Positions 11,346 to 23,867 of a stretch of 60,000 nt of DNA are shown here, one piece after another. This DNA comes from Nematostella vectensis (taxonomy: Eukaryota > Cnidaria > Anthozoa > Actiniaria > Edwardsiidae). The position numbers and the translations under genes are program-made. The notes below the pieces were generated by a model that saw only the letters and a program-made list of their open reading frames with translations, ran no database searches and had not been told where the DNA came from. The DNA lies in assembly GCF_932526225.1 (NCBI RefSeq), contig NC_064039.1, positions 11,924,139-11,984,138 on the forward strand, read 5' to 3'. Position 1 is the first letter of the stretch. Each line of letters opens with the position of its first letter.

Positions 11346-14300
11346 ACCTGCGGTCGTACCCTGTTCCTATTTCTTGAGAAGCGAAGCCCGTATAAAACGT
11401 AGCGCACCTTTTGGAGAGCGTTTAAATAAACTAGCTTCCAACTTTATCCTTTCTTAGGTACTCACAAAGAAGATAACATAATATCAATATCAACTAAATA
11501 GGTCCATTAACCTTTATTTTTTTTCCTTTTTCCATTTTTTCTTTCCCATTCAGGGTTTACTAATCATTTAAATTACGCATCCTGCAAATGATTTAAAGAC
11601 GCTCTTCAGCTTTTTCGCGTTGTAGAGTTCCAATGCCTGGTAGCCTTTTTAGAGTCACGAGATGTTAATACTTTTTTATACACTAAAGAATTAACTCGAT
11701 AATATTCCACAATCAATTCCCTCCATTTTTTTTTCAAATGTTAAAGTAATGGGCCTGCGGTCAAAATTATAGCTATATAGCTTCTCAGCATTTTTCTTCT
11801 AAACTGATAATCCAAGACGATTGGGATGTCCTAGGGAATCGTCGCTTATTGTACTATATCATATTTAAAAAACACTAAACACAATTATTATAGGGCCATA
11901 AAACGTCCATCGCGGATGTCGAAATATAGACAATAGTCATAAACGATTACAATGTATTTTTTTACCAAATCCCTTCACTAGTCCAATATCTCACAACGTT
12001 TCGGCTCTTTTGACTTGAAAAGCTAACGATTCTTACGATACTCTCACAGTCATGCAAATCCTTGATGCGCCGAATTGAATAGCATCCCTCGTTAAAGCCG
12101 CAAATTACATTTAATTCTTCTTATAATGACATTGTCGGAAAATGGTACAAAACTGATTTTATCACAACTCATCTTAAGTCGATGGTTTTGTCATTAATTT
12201 CGCCTTCGATTTGTAATTATTAAAAGCAGGACCGTTAAGCACGCACAAAGAAATGTCAACCCCTTTGGAAAAAAGTAGACGTTGGTGAATATACTTCTCA
12301 GTTTTAGATATAATAACGAATTGTCTGTTAGGTGTACTCTGTTCGCACTCCAATTTTAATCCCGAAACTGTCTGTTTAGTCTAAAGCGCCCATAAATCTT
12401 TTCTTTGAAACGATAGCAATAGTGTGTCGTGTATATAATTCACATTTAGAATTGAATTGGTAATAATAATAAAGTATCTATAAAAATAGTTTCTAGTTTA
12501 TAGTCTTCCGTGTGTCTTTCTACACTGGGCCCGGTAACATAAGTGAAAGACGGCGAAACATTTTGTCACAGCCCATATTGTTTGACGATGTGAAGAAAGT
12601 GCTCTTCTCCTAAACTAATAACTCACTTGATTTCTCCATTCTTGACAGGATTGGGGAGCTGCTTTTAACAATATTGGTCGTGTAAGTGTCAAACAAAAAT
12701 AATCCATTTTAGAACTAAGAGTGAAGTAAACCATTCAAAGTGGCTCGTTTAAACTCCCTTTGATTTGCGCACCCTTTATCCTCGCTCCCTACTTCCTTGC
12801 TAATTCGTTTAAGGAAAGCAGCAATAAAACGTCTCGTCTACAAAAACCCCACAAAAACTAACTCCCTGCTATTTTCCTTAAGCTGTTCTATTACAATATT
12901 GGAAGCCCTACACGCGACACAAGTATAACCTAGGAGACACGCAAGCGGTCAATATTAAGATCTTCGTAAACGGTTCAAATAAAAACCAAATGTTCCTAAA
13001 CCCATGAAATATTGAATGCTTTTCAGACAACGCGCTGAAAAATTATTCCCTGACGGAAAGCATTGATAATTTATATGAGAATAACTGACTTTCATCGAAA
13101 CAAGAAGCAAAGACAAAAGGGGTTGTTGTCTAGAAGGGGGCTAGCTCTCAAGGGCCGGCAGGTGGAGTGTTCCGACCATATGACCATTAGTGTTCGTACT
13201 TCGTACCAAGCTCATGCGCTTCGACCCATTGTTTTCCTGTGTTGGCAGTTGAACTGTCAAATTTAGCCATACAGGTTTCATAGAAGCCTAGGAGCGATGT
13301 TTTAATTCTTTTCCGTTCATCAGATATCATTACAGGAACTGTGAGTGATTGAGCGTAGCACTGTACAATTTGCACTCCCCGTAATCGCGTAAGCTAGCAG
13401 ACACAACAATCGCATCTCCTGCGTCTTTCTATCTACACACTTTAGCGCGCGCTGCCTTAAGGCACACACTGGCTGTACGCAGAGTAAACACCATTTCAAA
13501 GTGATAAATGCCCCCTCCCTGTGACAAATTTCATTTTCGCTTATTAATGGTCTTTCGCGATGGCTCCGAATTAGAGATGTTTTTATGGAGACCATAAAAC
13601 GTTTTTTCGAAAGCAAAGTAAACAGCTTTATTGAGATAAAAAAGTCTAATGTGTCTTTTCGAGTCCTAAAACATCTTATATCGCTACCTTTATCTTGTTC
13701 CGTCTGTTTTGATATAATTATGGAGCACTTGTAAAAAAAAAAAAAAGAAAAAAACTCAAAGGGAATTACAAGTAAAGGGAGATGAAGCGCGGCTTGCTAT
13801 GATACCAACTAGAAACAAATTTACAAAGCAGTACAGGGCTTTCGGCTTTTTTTATTCCCTTCATCCTTCAAAGCGGTAAAATTCGAACAGCGCGTTTCGT
13901 ACTTTTTGGTTTAAATGGGGGCGTACTAAAAATGTAGTGTTTGCGACCGGCAGGCTACGGTGGTCATTTTCTAGCTACAAGTTATAAGTTATTCAGTACA
14001 ATGTCAACTAGTATAGTACTAATAACAGAACAGTTTTTTTTAGATAATATAAGTTATCTTTTTCCTCCCAGGTGTTCACACCAAATAGCTTTTAAAACAG
14101 CTCTATTTTGAACAAGGAAAAAAAGGACTACTCGACGAGTCTATAAATGTTTCAGTTGTTAGAAAGCGCACTAATGGCTGCTATTAAAAAATTCGATAAA
14201 TGCCATAATGCACGGATTACTAGACCAACTACCAAAATAATAGCGTTCTGTTAACCTTCTTTCAGACATTCATAATAGTAATGACTGTCCTTAGCAAGAG

Positions 14301-16056
14301 CGCATTAAAAACTTGTCTAGAAAGCTGCTTCTTACACACGCACGAGATAAGTTAGGACGTTAGGTATGGACCAAGCGTTGATCGCTTGTTCTGTAGAACA
14401 CCTAGTTGTTTTGACAAAAACGATAATGATGTAACAGCTGATTTTGACTTTTAATGTGCGCTTCATAAGACAATACTACCTGAAAAGATTCAATTTTTCT
14501 CTCACTCAAAAATTTTATTGCCTGATATTTTCTTGTAAAGGAGGGAAACATTTTGGTGCTTTCTAGCGAATCAAAGCTCTCGTTGCAATATCCCGCGGAT
14601 GTTTAAGCGAAGTATTTTCCGTATTTTTGGAGAAGCAGCAATTACCGATATAGCCTTGCTCCGACCTGCTTATATTTATTGATTCGTGTCGAGTAGCGTT
14701 CAGTGAAAATCATCTCGAAGAATTCTTGAATAAGTCCTGGGAGTGGCACTTGAATTACAGTGGTATGAGCGCATCTTTTATTGTAGTTGCACAATATGAT
14801 AAAGCATTCTATTATGAGAAATTTAAAGGGCTTCATTTGCTTTTAGAATGAATAGAAACACCATCGTCACGTTTTACCACAGAAAACTATCACATTAACA
14901 CCTCTGAACATTCTATTAATGTTGTGTGGCGCAGCAATTTGATCAATTACTTCAACGTTAAAGTATTTTATGCAAAAAGAAACGCAAAAGGTGCAATGCC
15001 TTTGTTGATGTTTTGATAAACTTCCAGGGCTTGTGTTCTAGGTGTTTGTTTTTCATTTTTAAGTAGAATAACATGTTGTGTTTCGCATAAACGGCTCCTG
15101 ATCGTCTGAGGCTGTAGTGTAATAAATGTTGGAGTAATCTTCTTAAGCCGACGCAGTCTTTGTTTGTAGTTCTACACGTCAAACTTAAACGGAGGCTAAT
15201 ATCTGTCTTCAAACAACACCATTACACGTGAACATATTTTATTTCAAAATTCTATTACTAAAATTTCCATCCTTTTTACATTTCCCCTCTTTTTGTGTCA
15301 TACCTTCTTTTTTCGGCTGCAGTTATTTCTATATCATTTCGACTTTATCGTCAACGGACGTTGCATTGTTTATTTTGTAGAAGAAAGCAAAGACGCCACT
15401 TGGGAAAGAGTTACTCTCATCAAAACGTGTAATTCAACCCTGTCGATGAGATCCCAATTGAACTCGAAAACCGATTAACAGTTTTTGTAATCAAACGGTG
15501 CCAACAAAGCCTATCTATTAATTCTGTCGATAAATCTATAGAGTGCGAAAAATCGGCTTTTTCAAGGGCATTATTTGCAGGCAAATATAACGGTCGTCTT
15601 CGCTCTTAGTTTTAATAATTTTTGGTATTGAATAAATAGGGTGTAAATAACATTTGTAAACATAGCTGTGAAGAGACAGTCATATGCAGTGGCAGTCATG
15701 CCGTACTCGAAATTCTCAGTCTCCGCCGAACCCTCTAAAGTAACACTGAGTTCAGCGCGTAATTCAATAAATAAACCGATTTGAAATCTAACAATGTTTG
15801 TACAGTCCAACAAAAACTCATGCGATTGATAGATTCTTCATATTTCTTTCGACCCATTGTGGCGGTTCTTCGTATTTTGATATAACGCAGCGATATTTGT
15901 TTTCTTGCTCGATGCATTGCAAACATAATGTCGGTGTCGGCCAGGGGTTATTTATCAGCCCTGTAGCGTTCTCTCTTCGCGACCATTTCTGAAGAACCAG
16001 CCCTCTATTCACAACTGACGGTGGCTTTATATTTACAAGTTTACCTGCTATTTGAC
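11346..16056. other. Intergenic region downstream of HMX, no gene seen
   Basis: Non-coding as far as can be read. Short open frames at 13063-13616, 14642-15212 and 15571-16012 lack family motifs, and those that overlap on opposite strands exclude each other. The first few hundred bases below 16057 should hold the HMX 3' untranslated region; no canonical AATAAA on the minus strand was found close to the stop. Confidence 0.5.
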
Positions 16057-16933
16057 CTACACCAAAGAGCTCATGGACGGCCGTAGAGGGTGTGCAAATA
16101 AATGCGAGAAGCTCGGAGGGTACTGCATGCTAGCGTACGGATGATGGTAAAATGGGTACGAAGAGTGCGAATGTTCTCTACTCTGTTCATGGTACAGTAT
16201 CGGTACTCGCACCATCCTCTGTTGACTGGCTTGAGCAAGAGTCGCCGCCTCCATTTCCGCGGCGATTTGACGCTTCCATTTGTTGCGTCGGTTCTGGAAC
16301 CAGATTTTCACTTGGGTTTCCGTGAGGTGTAGCTGTGATGCCAGCCCTGCGCGCTCTGAAGAAGACAAGTAGCGCTTCATGTCGAATGTTGACTCTAGTT
16401 GGTAAACTTGACTGCGCGAGAACACTGTCCGAGTCTTCTTCTTTCTGCGCTTTTTGCTGTCGTCTCTTTTGTCGTCGTGAAGGTGTGCGTCTTTTTCTAA
16501 AGACCCTGCAAGCAGAAAAAAACAATCAGAACCTGAACTACACTCCCGTGTCCAAATTCTTAATTTGTTGCGAAACTTATGCAAGTTTTCGGAGGTATTG
16601 CTTATGATTGCTTATGAACTGCGGTTAGTAGTAACACTATAGCGCATATTGCGGACTCAATTTGTACTTACTGTCGTAGTCCGGGGACGTCTTGGTGGGG
16701 CTTAAGTCGGAGGACTCGGTCTCCCAAACGCAAATGTCCTCATCTTTGTCCTCTGGTGTAAGCTCCTTTAGGTGCAAAGTCTCTCCTTCCACGTCCCCCG
16801 ATAGAGATTTGCGCTTATCGCGCTCACTCTCACTCCCCGCGGTCGACTCACGGCGTTCATTATCTCTCTGGCTGTGAGTAGAACTTAGAATGTTGGAGAT
16901 GGAGAACGGGTTGCCGCGTGCTTTCTCATCCAT
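16057..16933 (-). CDS. HMX: HMX (NK5-family) homeobox transcription factor
   Basis: Two-exon gene, join of 16672-16933 and 16057-16505, 236 residues. The start MDEKARG at 16933 has a good Kozak context (AGTATGG). Exon 1 ends at donor GTAAGT (16671-16666) in phase 1. The 166-bp intron ends in a pyrimidine tract and CAG, and exon 2 keeps frame (codon 88 = AGG). Residues 8-18 (PFSISNIL) are an EH1-like Groucho-binding motif. The middle is acidic and Ser-rich. Residues 109-168 form a complete homeodomain (16264-16443) with Arg5, Leu16, Phe20, Trp48, Phe49, Asn51 and Arg53; position 50 is Gln. The tail has the family signature [10 protein letters not shown] and is His/Tyr/Pro-rich. The HMX-specific [16 protein letters not shown] and NRRNKWKRQ blocks separate it from other NK classes. 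The protein is a nuclear DNA-binding regulator, known in bilaterians for sensory and neural patterning; its role here is inferred. Confidence 0.97.
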
Positions 16934-17150
16934 ACTTGATCAAGACTGATTGATTTAATGAGTGCGAGCTGTTTGCTGATTTTTTAAAATGAGAGAGTAA
17001 TTTCAGGAGCCTAAGAAAAGGCAAACAAAGCCCATTTGTGTTGGTCTCAATGCGTTTGAGCTTAAGTGGCGACGTTTTAAGCCTGTGATAATGATCGCGA
17101 ATAAAAACGTCAAACTTGTTAAACGGTTGACAAGCAAACGGAGAGCGCTG

Positions 17151-17257
17151 ATTGGACGAGCAATACATCTAATGGGACCGTGAGAAAGCTAAAATGCACT
17201 TCCCCGCCCCCTTCTTTGCAAACAACCGGGAAAACTGATAAAACCCACTGTGATTGG
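17151..17257 (-). promoter_or_regulatory. Candidate HMX upstream region with two CCAAT boxes
   Basis: ATTGG pentamers at 17151-17155 and 17253-17257 are CCAAT boxes on the gene strand, about 220 and 320 bp before the HMX start codon. Both sit in a CCAATCA context. No clear TATA box was identified. Function is inferred from position only. Confidence 0.35.
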
Positions 17258-17259
17258 CT

Positions 17260-20200
17260 GTTAGTTGCTATCAATTAGCCCTAGACACGTTTCCACTCTA
17301 AGTGTGTCCATGTTTAGCCTTTTTCAATTGGCCAAACGGTACACAATTCAGCAATTACGCGCTGTGTATTGCATGACAATCACCCGAGACCCTGCCAGTA
17401 TACCTTCTTCTCGACACAAGTGGGGTATTTGTCCAAGGCCTTGTCAAAACGAAGGTTTTCTCGCCTGGAACGTTATCAGGTCTAGTACGTATTACGCCTT
17501 TGGCGCTTTTTTCTCACGCCCCTTTTTAGCACTCGATAAGAAGACGTTTGAATTAAAAGCGAAGTTGTCTAGAATTCGCTTATCATCGGGGGCCGGATAC
17601 TCACTACCAAACATAGTTGGTTTTTGTAAATGTTTTGAATTTGTGGCTGCAAGGACAGCTTGATGCCTTACCCGAGAGACACATCTCCATAACAATGGTA
17701 TGATTGATAGGTGAGGATGCAGATAAGTAAAGCTTTGGCCTGAACGAACCTCTAGTGAGAGCCCTGTGATAACTCACCACACACGACAATAACAACAGGC
17801 TTTATTCGTTTCTCTGCCCGATAAAACCAACACTTAGGCTGTTTGAAGGACCCGAGGTGATGCGAGATGATTTTGGGTATTTCTACTGCGATCAAAATTG
17901 ATCTGATGACTGCTTTATTGGCTTAAGTGAGTCCAGATGCGGCAATAATCAGATGCTAATGAGTCAGTAAGCCATCGCTGAATTGAATTCTTCCAAGGGC
18001 CGTTTCGCTTAAGAGGTATTAACTCATTATCACTGACAGTCGAGAGATGACTGATTGATGATGGACCAATTGAGGAGACTTAAACAACAATTGGCCTAGC
18101 CAAATCCTGAATAGAACAACCCGGGCGCTGTTAGTGGCCTATTCTTTGCAAGAGTGATTATGCCATGCTGTTATTTACCCTATTTTCCAAAGCGAGTAAT
18201 TTTTTCTCTTAATCACTTGTATTTATGAGAAAACAAATACACAGAAGCCTGATATTGGGCCACGAGTTGATCCACAAATGTCTATTTATTCTATAGCTTA
18301 CTTCTCGGCAGGAGCCTTTTGTCTTGCTGTTCAGGGGTATTATTTAAACCACTAAATATTCGATTTGTTTTATTTGTTTATTGGCTGTTAATAGTGTGTT
18401 GAGTGGCTAGGTAAGAATTGCAGCGTCGTAGTAAAATATTCAAACAATAAAAATGTTCGTTTCTTACCGTATGAGGACCGCGCGCGGTATGTTTCAAGAA
18501 AAGATCGTGCCGAGAATTTTGCTCTGCGTACTTTACGACGGCTCGATAACCTTGTCGTTGTATAACGCGATAGTTAAATGTTTTAATGGTTGGCTTACCA
18601 CCGGACCTGCCTCGACGATTTGCAAACATATCAGATTTAGCGCGCCATATTTAGTTTCATCTATAACATTAAGGTTTAAGAGCAGTAGATAGGTTCTTGG
18701 GCGATAAGCTAAGTAACATGGAAGAGTGATGAGAACCCAGTCAGGCAATTTGTTCTTGATCCTTTACTCTATCGCCCGACTCAATTGTTACTTTTGTTCA
18801 CAATGCGAGCATCGGATTAGTGATTTTTAGGCAGTACTAGATAGGGCAGATAAAAATTAAAAAAAAGTGATTTGGGTAAAAGCATTAGTCTGCGCTCATC
18901 CACTGTTATCTAGGTTGCTTTGCTTCCGACGTGTCACTAGAAAAGCGCCAAATCTCAGCAAAAACACACTAATATCAATAACTTTGTTGGCCGATAAGAT
19001 TAATTTCCTTGGGATTTAAATAAATTGGAAAAATAGAAAAAAGTTTGTCTCTTAGAATAAGGTAAAGAAAACGATTAATAGAAAGGCATTTAAAAAAAAC
19101 ATGGATACATCTGTGATTGAAGTTGGGCAGTTTGTCAAAAACCTCGAGCAGATTAAGCGACAAAAAGTAGAATGCGAGTGATTAAAAGCTGTCTGAAGCG
19201 ACCGCATGCAAACTGGTGGTCACTAGCGCTACCCATATAAGTCGTATTCTGCTTTTAAAGCAATTAAACATGTAAGTGATGAATAGGGCTCATATCCGAG
19301 TGCTTCAACTAGTGGCTATGAAACCGAGACTCCACACATTGTGAAAAAAGATGTTGTTGGCGCTTAGGTACTTTGGGTAATGTCTCACCAAATGTATAAA
19401 CATGGAGAGAAGTAGCTGATAGCGATCTTTTTATTTTGTTTTACTTCTAGTTTTCCATTGAAATCATGTGGGCAGAAATGTGATTGAAAATGTCCCTCCC
19501 CCAACACTCGAGGCGACAGCTACCAATGTCTGACAGCCATTGCACTTCCACTAATACAATTTATAGCACTAACACGATTTTACGAGGGAAATAAAGGAAG
19601 AAATAAATCAGGACATTCCATATTTCTATTCTAGCTGATTATTTCCTTTAGAGTGTTAATGGTTGTTGTCAATCTACTATCACCGATACTGATTTCTTTT
19701 GCAAATAGCCATCATTAGTTTAAGAGGAACGGCGCCACTTTTGCTCCTTGACACAATAGCCATAATGACTGCACTACACTTATCGTCTTACATTTAAAAT
19801 TCTATTTAGAGATAAACACAACTATATTGACCACTGCTCCTCCTTGCGTATTTGTATGTGAAAATAAATATATTGTATTTTCTTAATACGAGTCTCTTTT
19901 GGAAAATCAACGCCAACGGCGATTCATGCTTTCCCGCTTAGAAATTGCAGCCCCCCATATTCCATTTATAATTTCTGCCTTAATCGTCTTAAAAGCCAGT
20001 ATCGAGGTAAAGCGTTCTTGGCGCGAACACTAGATTACTTGGTTACAGGACCGTCAGTGACACTTAATAATTGTTTGAATATTCTCCACTGTGCTCTTAT
20101 TGTTGCTACTAAAGTAGCACTATTCTGCGTAGCCTCTCAAATAGCTGCTGTTACGTGCAGTTTCTAGGATTTGGGACGCTACTAATGATGGCCGCAGGGA

Positions 20201-22750
20201 GTGTTTTGACATGTTCGTAAAAAGCCATGGTTCACCATTAATATTTCAGATAGTCTTCCTTAGGATGTCAAGGAAAACAATCAACTGCAGACTCAAACAA
20301 GAGCTGATTCACTTAGCGCAAGAAAAATTTCTTTGTCAATTAACAGATTCTAAGAGCTCGGAGGTAATTTTCACTGGCACTAAATCGTTGCTTTGAAGAT
20401 ACAGAGTAATTCTATTCAAAACAGAAAATACGATTTCTTCAGACACCCTACAAATAACGGCGAAGTATCGCTCAATTAAGGCTTAGCACAAATGGATTAA
20501 ACCTATTGTTTTCGTAACTACAACGTGTCCTACCTAAACGGTATTCATTGATGAAATCGTTGTTGTATACACGCAGTTCAACAAAAGAGGAAGTGTTTGA
20601 CCTAGGACCGATTTCATGACCTCGCTTTTTATAAAATATATCAATAATTTCTACTCATATGCGAACATAGAACAAAAAATAAAGCCCTTTTTAATATTAA
20701 TATGTGTGCGTTCAAGTGTAGCAGAACAGCTTTTAAAAGCAGTTGGTTTAACGATAAACAGGTTATTCCAACTGTTTAGTCAACAATTCAGCGTTAATTG
20801 GTTCACCCTTTTGGTTCAGAACTCGACAACAAGCAAAGGTTCTAATTGGAAGCGAAAGCTGCCGTATCTGTACAATACGTTCTAATGCTAACTCATTGTA
20901 TTTAGCTAGCCAAACACGTTCGTATACATCAGTACTCGCCATGCTATGTTTGCAGGGCAATTACCATCGTATTGCCACTAAAAGTAAATATATACAAAAG
21001 GCTGTAGTGGTCTTTAGGGAGTTGATAACTTTGACAAATATTTCCACCTGTGACGTAGTTATGCTGGTTAGTGTATTGTCTATGTATTGACTTAGTTGGC
21101 GAGATATTTTGCCACCAGAATAAGGCGAAAGGAGACAATCAAAAAAAGGTAGAATCGACGATCGATCTTACAGTGCCTATCCAACGTAACTGAGGCGTTG
21201 CAAATGATAAGTGGGAAACACCATTTTTTGAACGTATAAAGGACCGTAAACAATAGGCGCTGATGGGCTGTGGAAGTGATTAAAGTGCCATTCACTCGCT
21301 AAAAGCTCGTAAACAATAGATCTATTTCAAACCGCTGAAAGTTAGACTGTAAATAAAACAGGGTAAAAATTCCACGTCGGTGAAATTCCTGTACCACGGT
21401 TTTGCCTTTGTCTATACCCTCCTAGTTTTTAAATATTATCATGAACTGAACTCAACAAGTGTGACTTTTGGGACTTTTAAAATTTGTATAGGTTTGCAGC
21501 GCGTGAAAAATGAAACTCTTTTAATTTTACTATTATAATTCGGTTCCCTTTCGGCCATTAAGCCCACTCTTAAGCTTCCTTAAAAATTAGCCTTAATTAA
21601 TATCAGTGGAATAGTACTAGCACTTAACCATTCGAGTCGCTGATTACTTCACGCTAGGGTAAGCGAGAGAATAGAATGTAACAAAAAAGCGCGCAAACTA
21701 GAGTAGTTAACAATAAGATGAAGAAGAAACCCGGTACGAATAAGTGCTGGTGCCGTAACAACATTTGTTTGAAAGCTCATCTGGCGTTCACGTTGCGTGC
21801 GAATGCCTCATTTCTTCGTCCCAATCGATTTGTTTACGAACATGCTTAACCTGCATACACTTTGCACAATTGCCAATCAATGTTATCGCCCTGTTACCGC
21901 AGGTACTATCGATTGATTGAGCGCAGAGCGATGAAGAGAACGCTTTAAAGAAAACGTAAATCTCCAATTTACCCTATACACAGATTTGAGTAAACGTTTT
22001 ATTAATAAAGCTGTTGGTAATCTTCCTTCTATATTTGCTATATTCATAGGGGCATCAAATATTAAGCGAATATCCAAACAATTAACAACCAATAGTTGTA
22101 AACGATATAACACTGCAGCCACTCTACAACTGCCTAACAAACTAACATCATTACTTTTTATCAAAGATTTTAGACTTTTGAGCTAAAAAGGTTTTGGCTC
22201 ACAGACTGCTTTATTAAAATTATGCACGTTTTATTTTATGTTGATTCACGCTCAATACCATTAAGGTGATGTCGTCCCTTAAAACTTCCATAATTAGTGC
22301 AAAACGGATTATAGTATTACAGCGAATACATAGTGACAGATTGAGGGATATCTCCTTAAAACTATTTATTATTTCATAGCAGCTACTGAAAGACGATCTT
22401 AAAATGTCACAATCGACATACTCGAAGGTATTGGCTAAACCTATACGTTGGGCAATAATCGCTAAAGCTGATATAGAGACTACTTTTGTTCTGTAAAAGA
22501 AAACATGTCATGGACGTGAAAGTATTCTGTTTACCAGAGCATCCCTCTGTCAAAAAGTTAAACTTCAGTAGGTTCATTAGAGTCACGAACCAAGCACCTG
22601 TCGACCAATGGTATGTTTTTGTTTTAGCAGAAGAAGAAAACTCTCGTGTAAGATTTAAAAATAGTCGAGAGTGGGCGTATGACTCGCTCATCTGTCGCTG
22701 TTAGACCTCAATAGCTGAACTGAGAGTGGTGCTCTACCTTTCTTTAAGGT
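17260..22750. other. Gene-free region upstream of HMX
   Basis: Unique-looking non-coding DNA; open frames such as 17265-17663, 18453-18692 and 20616-20885 show no recognisable protein. The part at 17900-18120 is rich in ATTGG/CCAAT, TAAGTG and CAATTG cores. It is a reasonable place for HMX enhancers, though motif density was judged by eye only. Confidence 0.45.
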
Positions 22751-23080
22751 ACCTGCCATAGCCCGTAACCTGAAGAACTAAACGTCCCAAACTGACGTAT
22801 TGGTGAGACAGTGCGGAACACGCTGCAAATAATAAACGTTTCGAGCATCTGTCGAGGTTGAATTGCAATAACTACATTTAACTCAACCCATATACTATGA
22901 TAACCTGCCACATCCAAAGTGCTTAGAACCCTACGCCCCAAACTGACAAGCTCGATGTTCAGCTTTTCAATTAATAAACTTCTCGCGCATTTGTCGAAGT
23001 TAGATGTGAATAGTTAAGTTACCGGTAAATCCTACTCTAGAATAACCTGTGCTACGAGCAAAACCTGAAGCATTAAATGA
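22751..23080. repeat. Diverged tandem duplication, unit about 142-152 bp
   Basis: Copies start at ACCTGCC (22751), ACCTGCC (22903) and ACCTGTG (23045). Shared anchors inside are CGYCCCAAACTGAC, AATAAACKT and GCATYTGTCGARGTT. The third copy is partial. No coding content. Confidence 0.7.
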
Positions 23081-23816
23081 CAAATTCAAGATAGAGGGCG
23101 TATAACAAAACACGTGGTGACCAGCCATCAAGACAAAGAAGGAACAGACAGAAAGAGTGAAAGGCGATCTTTACACAATTAACAGGTTATGCGATTCGTT
23201 GGATAAGATACTCTTGCGCTCGCAAATTGTCATGGAGCTCAGGCCAAGTACCTGTTAAAAGAGAGCGTGAGAGAAAATGTGTACCACTCACTCGTGATTT
23301 CGGAACGATAGTATCAGAAGGAATAATCTAGTACGGTAAACTTCACCAGGCATGGAAGTCAACACTTTTAGTGCAGAGAGCACAGAGAGAACACTTGATG
23401 GTGGGAATGTATAGGATTTGGTTTTAGGAGGTTATATAGCGTTATTCGATATTTCTTAGGTATATTGATGCTCGTTTCTGGCGCTTCAGCAGAAAAGACG
23501 ATAGCATATAGTGTGCAATAGGTGCGAAAATCAGTAATCTCACAATGAGTAACCATAATCCATTAGCAGGTTAGATAACGATCTGACATGGTGAGAATAA
23601 ATAAGCCGCTTAAAAAATAGTTGTCACATTGAAATTGATGAACTTATTATAACACACAAATATTATAATAATTATTGTTAGAGTAATTATAATAGTAATG
23701 ATCCAATTTTTATTTGAGGATACTTAATATTTAGAGAAAACTGATTTAGACTCAAATCCGCTAATGCTGCACGAATAAGCGCCGCAGTTAACGCTTTAGT
23801 TTATATAGCTCCTTCG

Positions 23817-23867
23817 ATGAATAAATGGTCTTGAAAATATGCAATAAATGGTCTTGAAAATAAAGCA
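23817..23867. repeat. Short direct duplication
   Basis: AATAAATGGTCTTGAAAATA occurs twice in a row with a 23-bp spacing. It is a simple recent tandem duplication. Confidence 0.8.

Noticed and set aside
16102-16607. Plus-strand frames opposite the HMX exons
   Set aside because: Shadows of the HMX coding sequence; the homeodomain is unambiguous on the minus strand.
17410-18215. CAAGTG words upstream of HMX as autoregulatory HMX sites
   Set aside because: Only two are seen in about 1.2 kb, near the chance rate for a six-base word on both strands.
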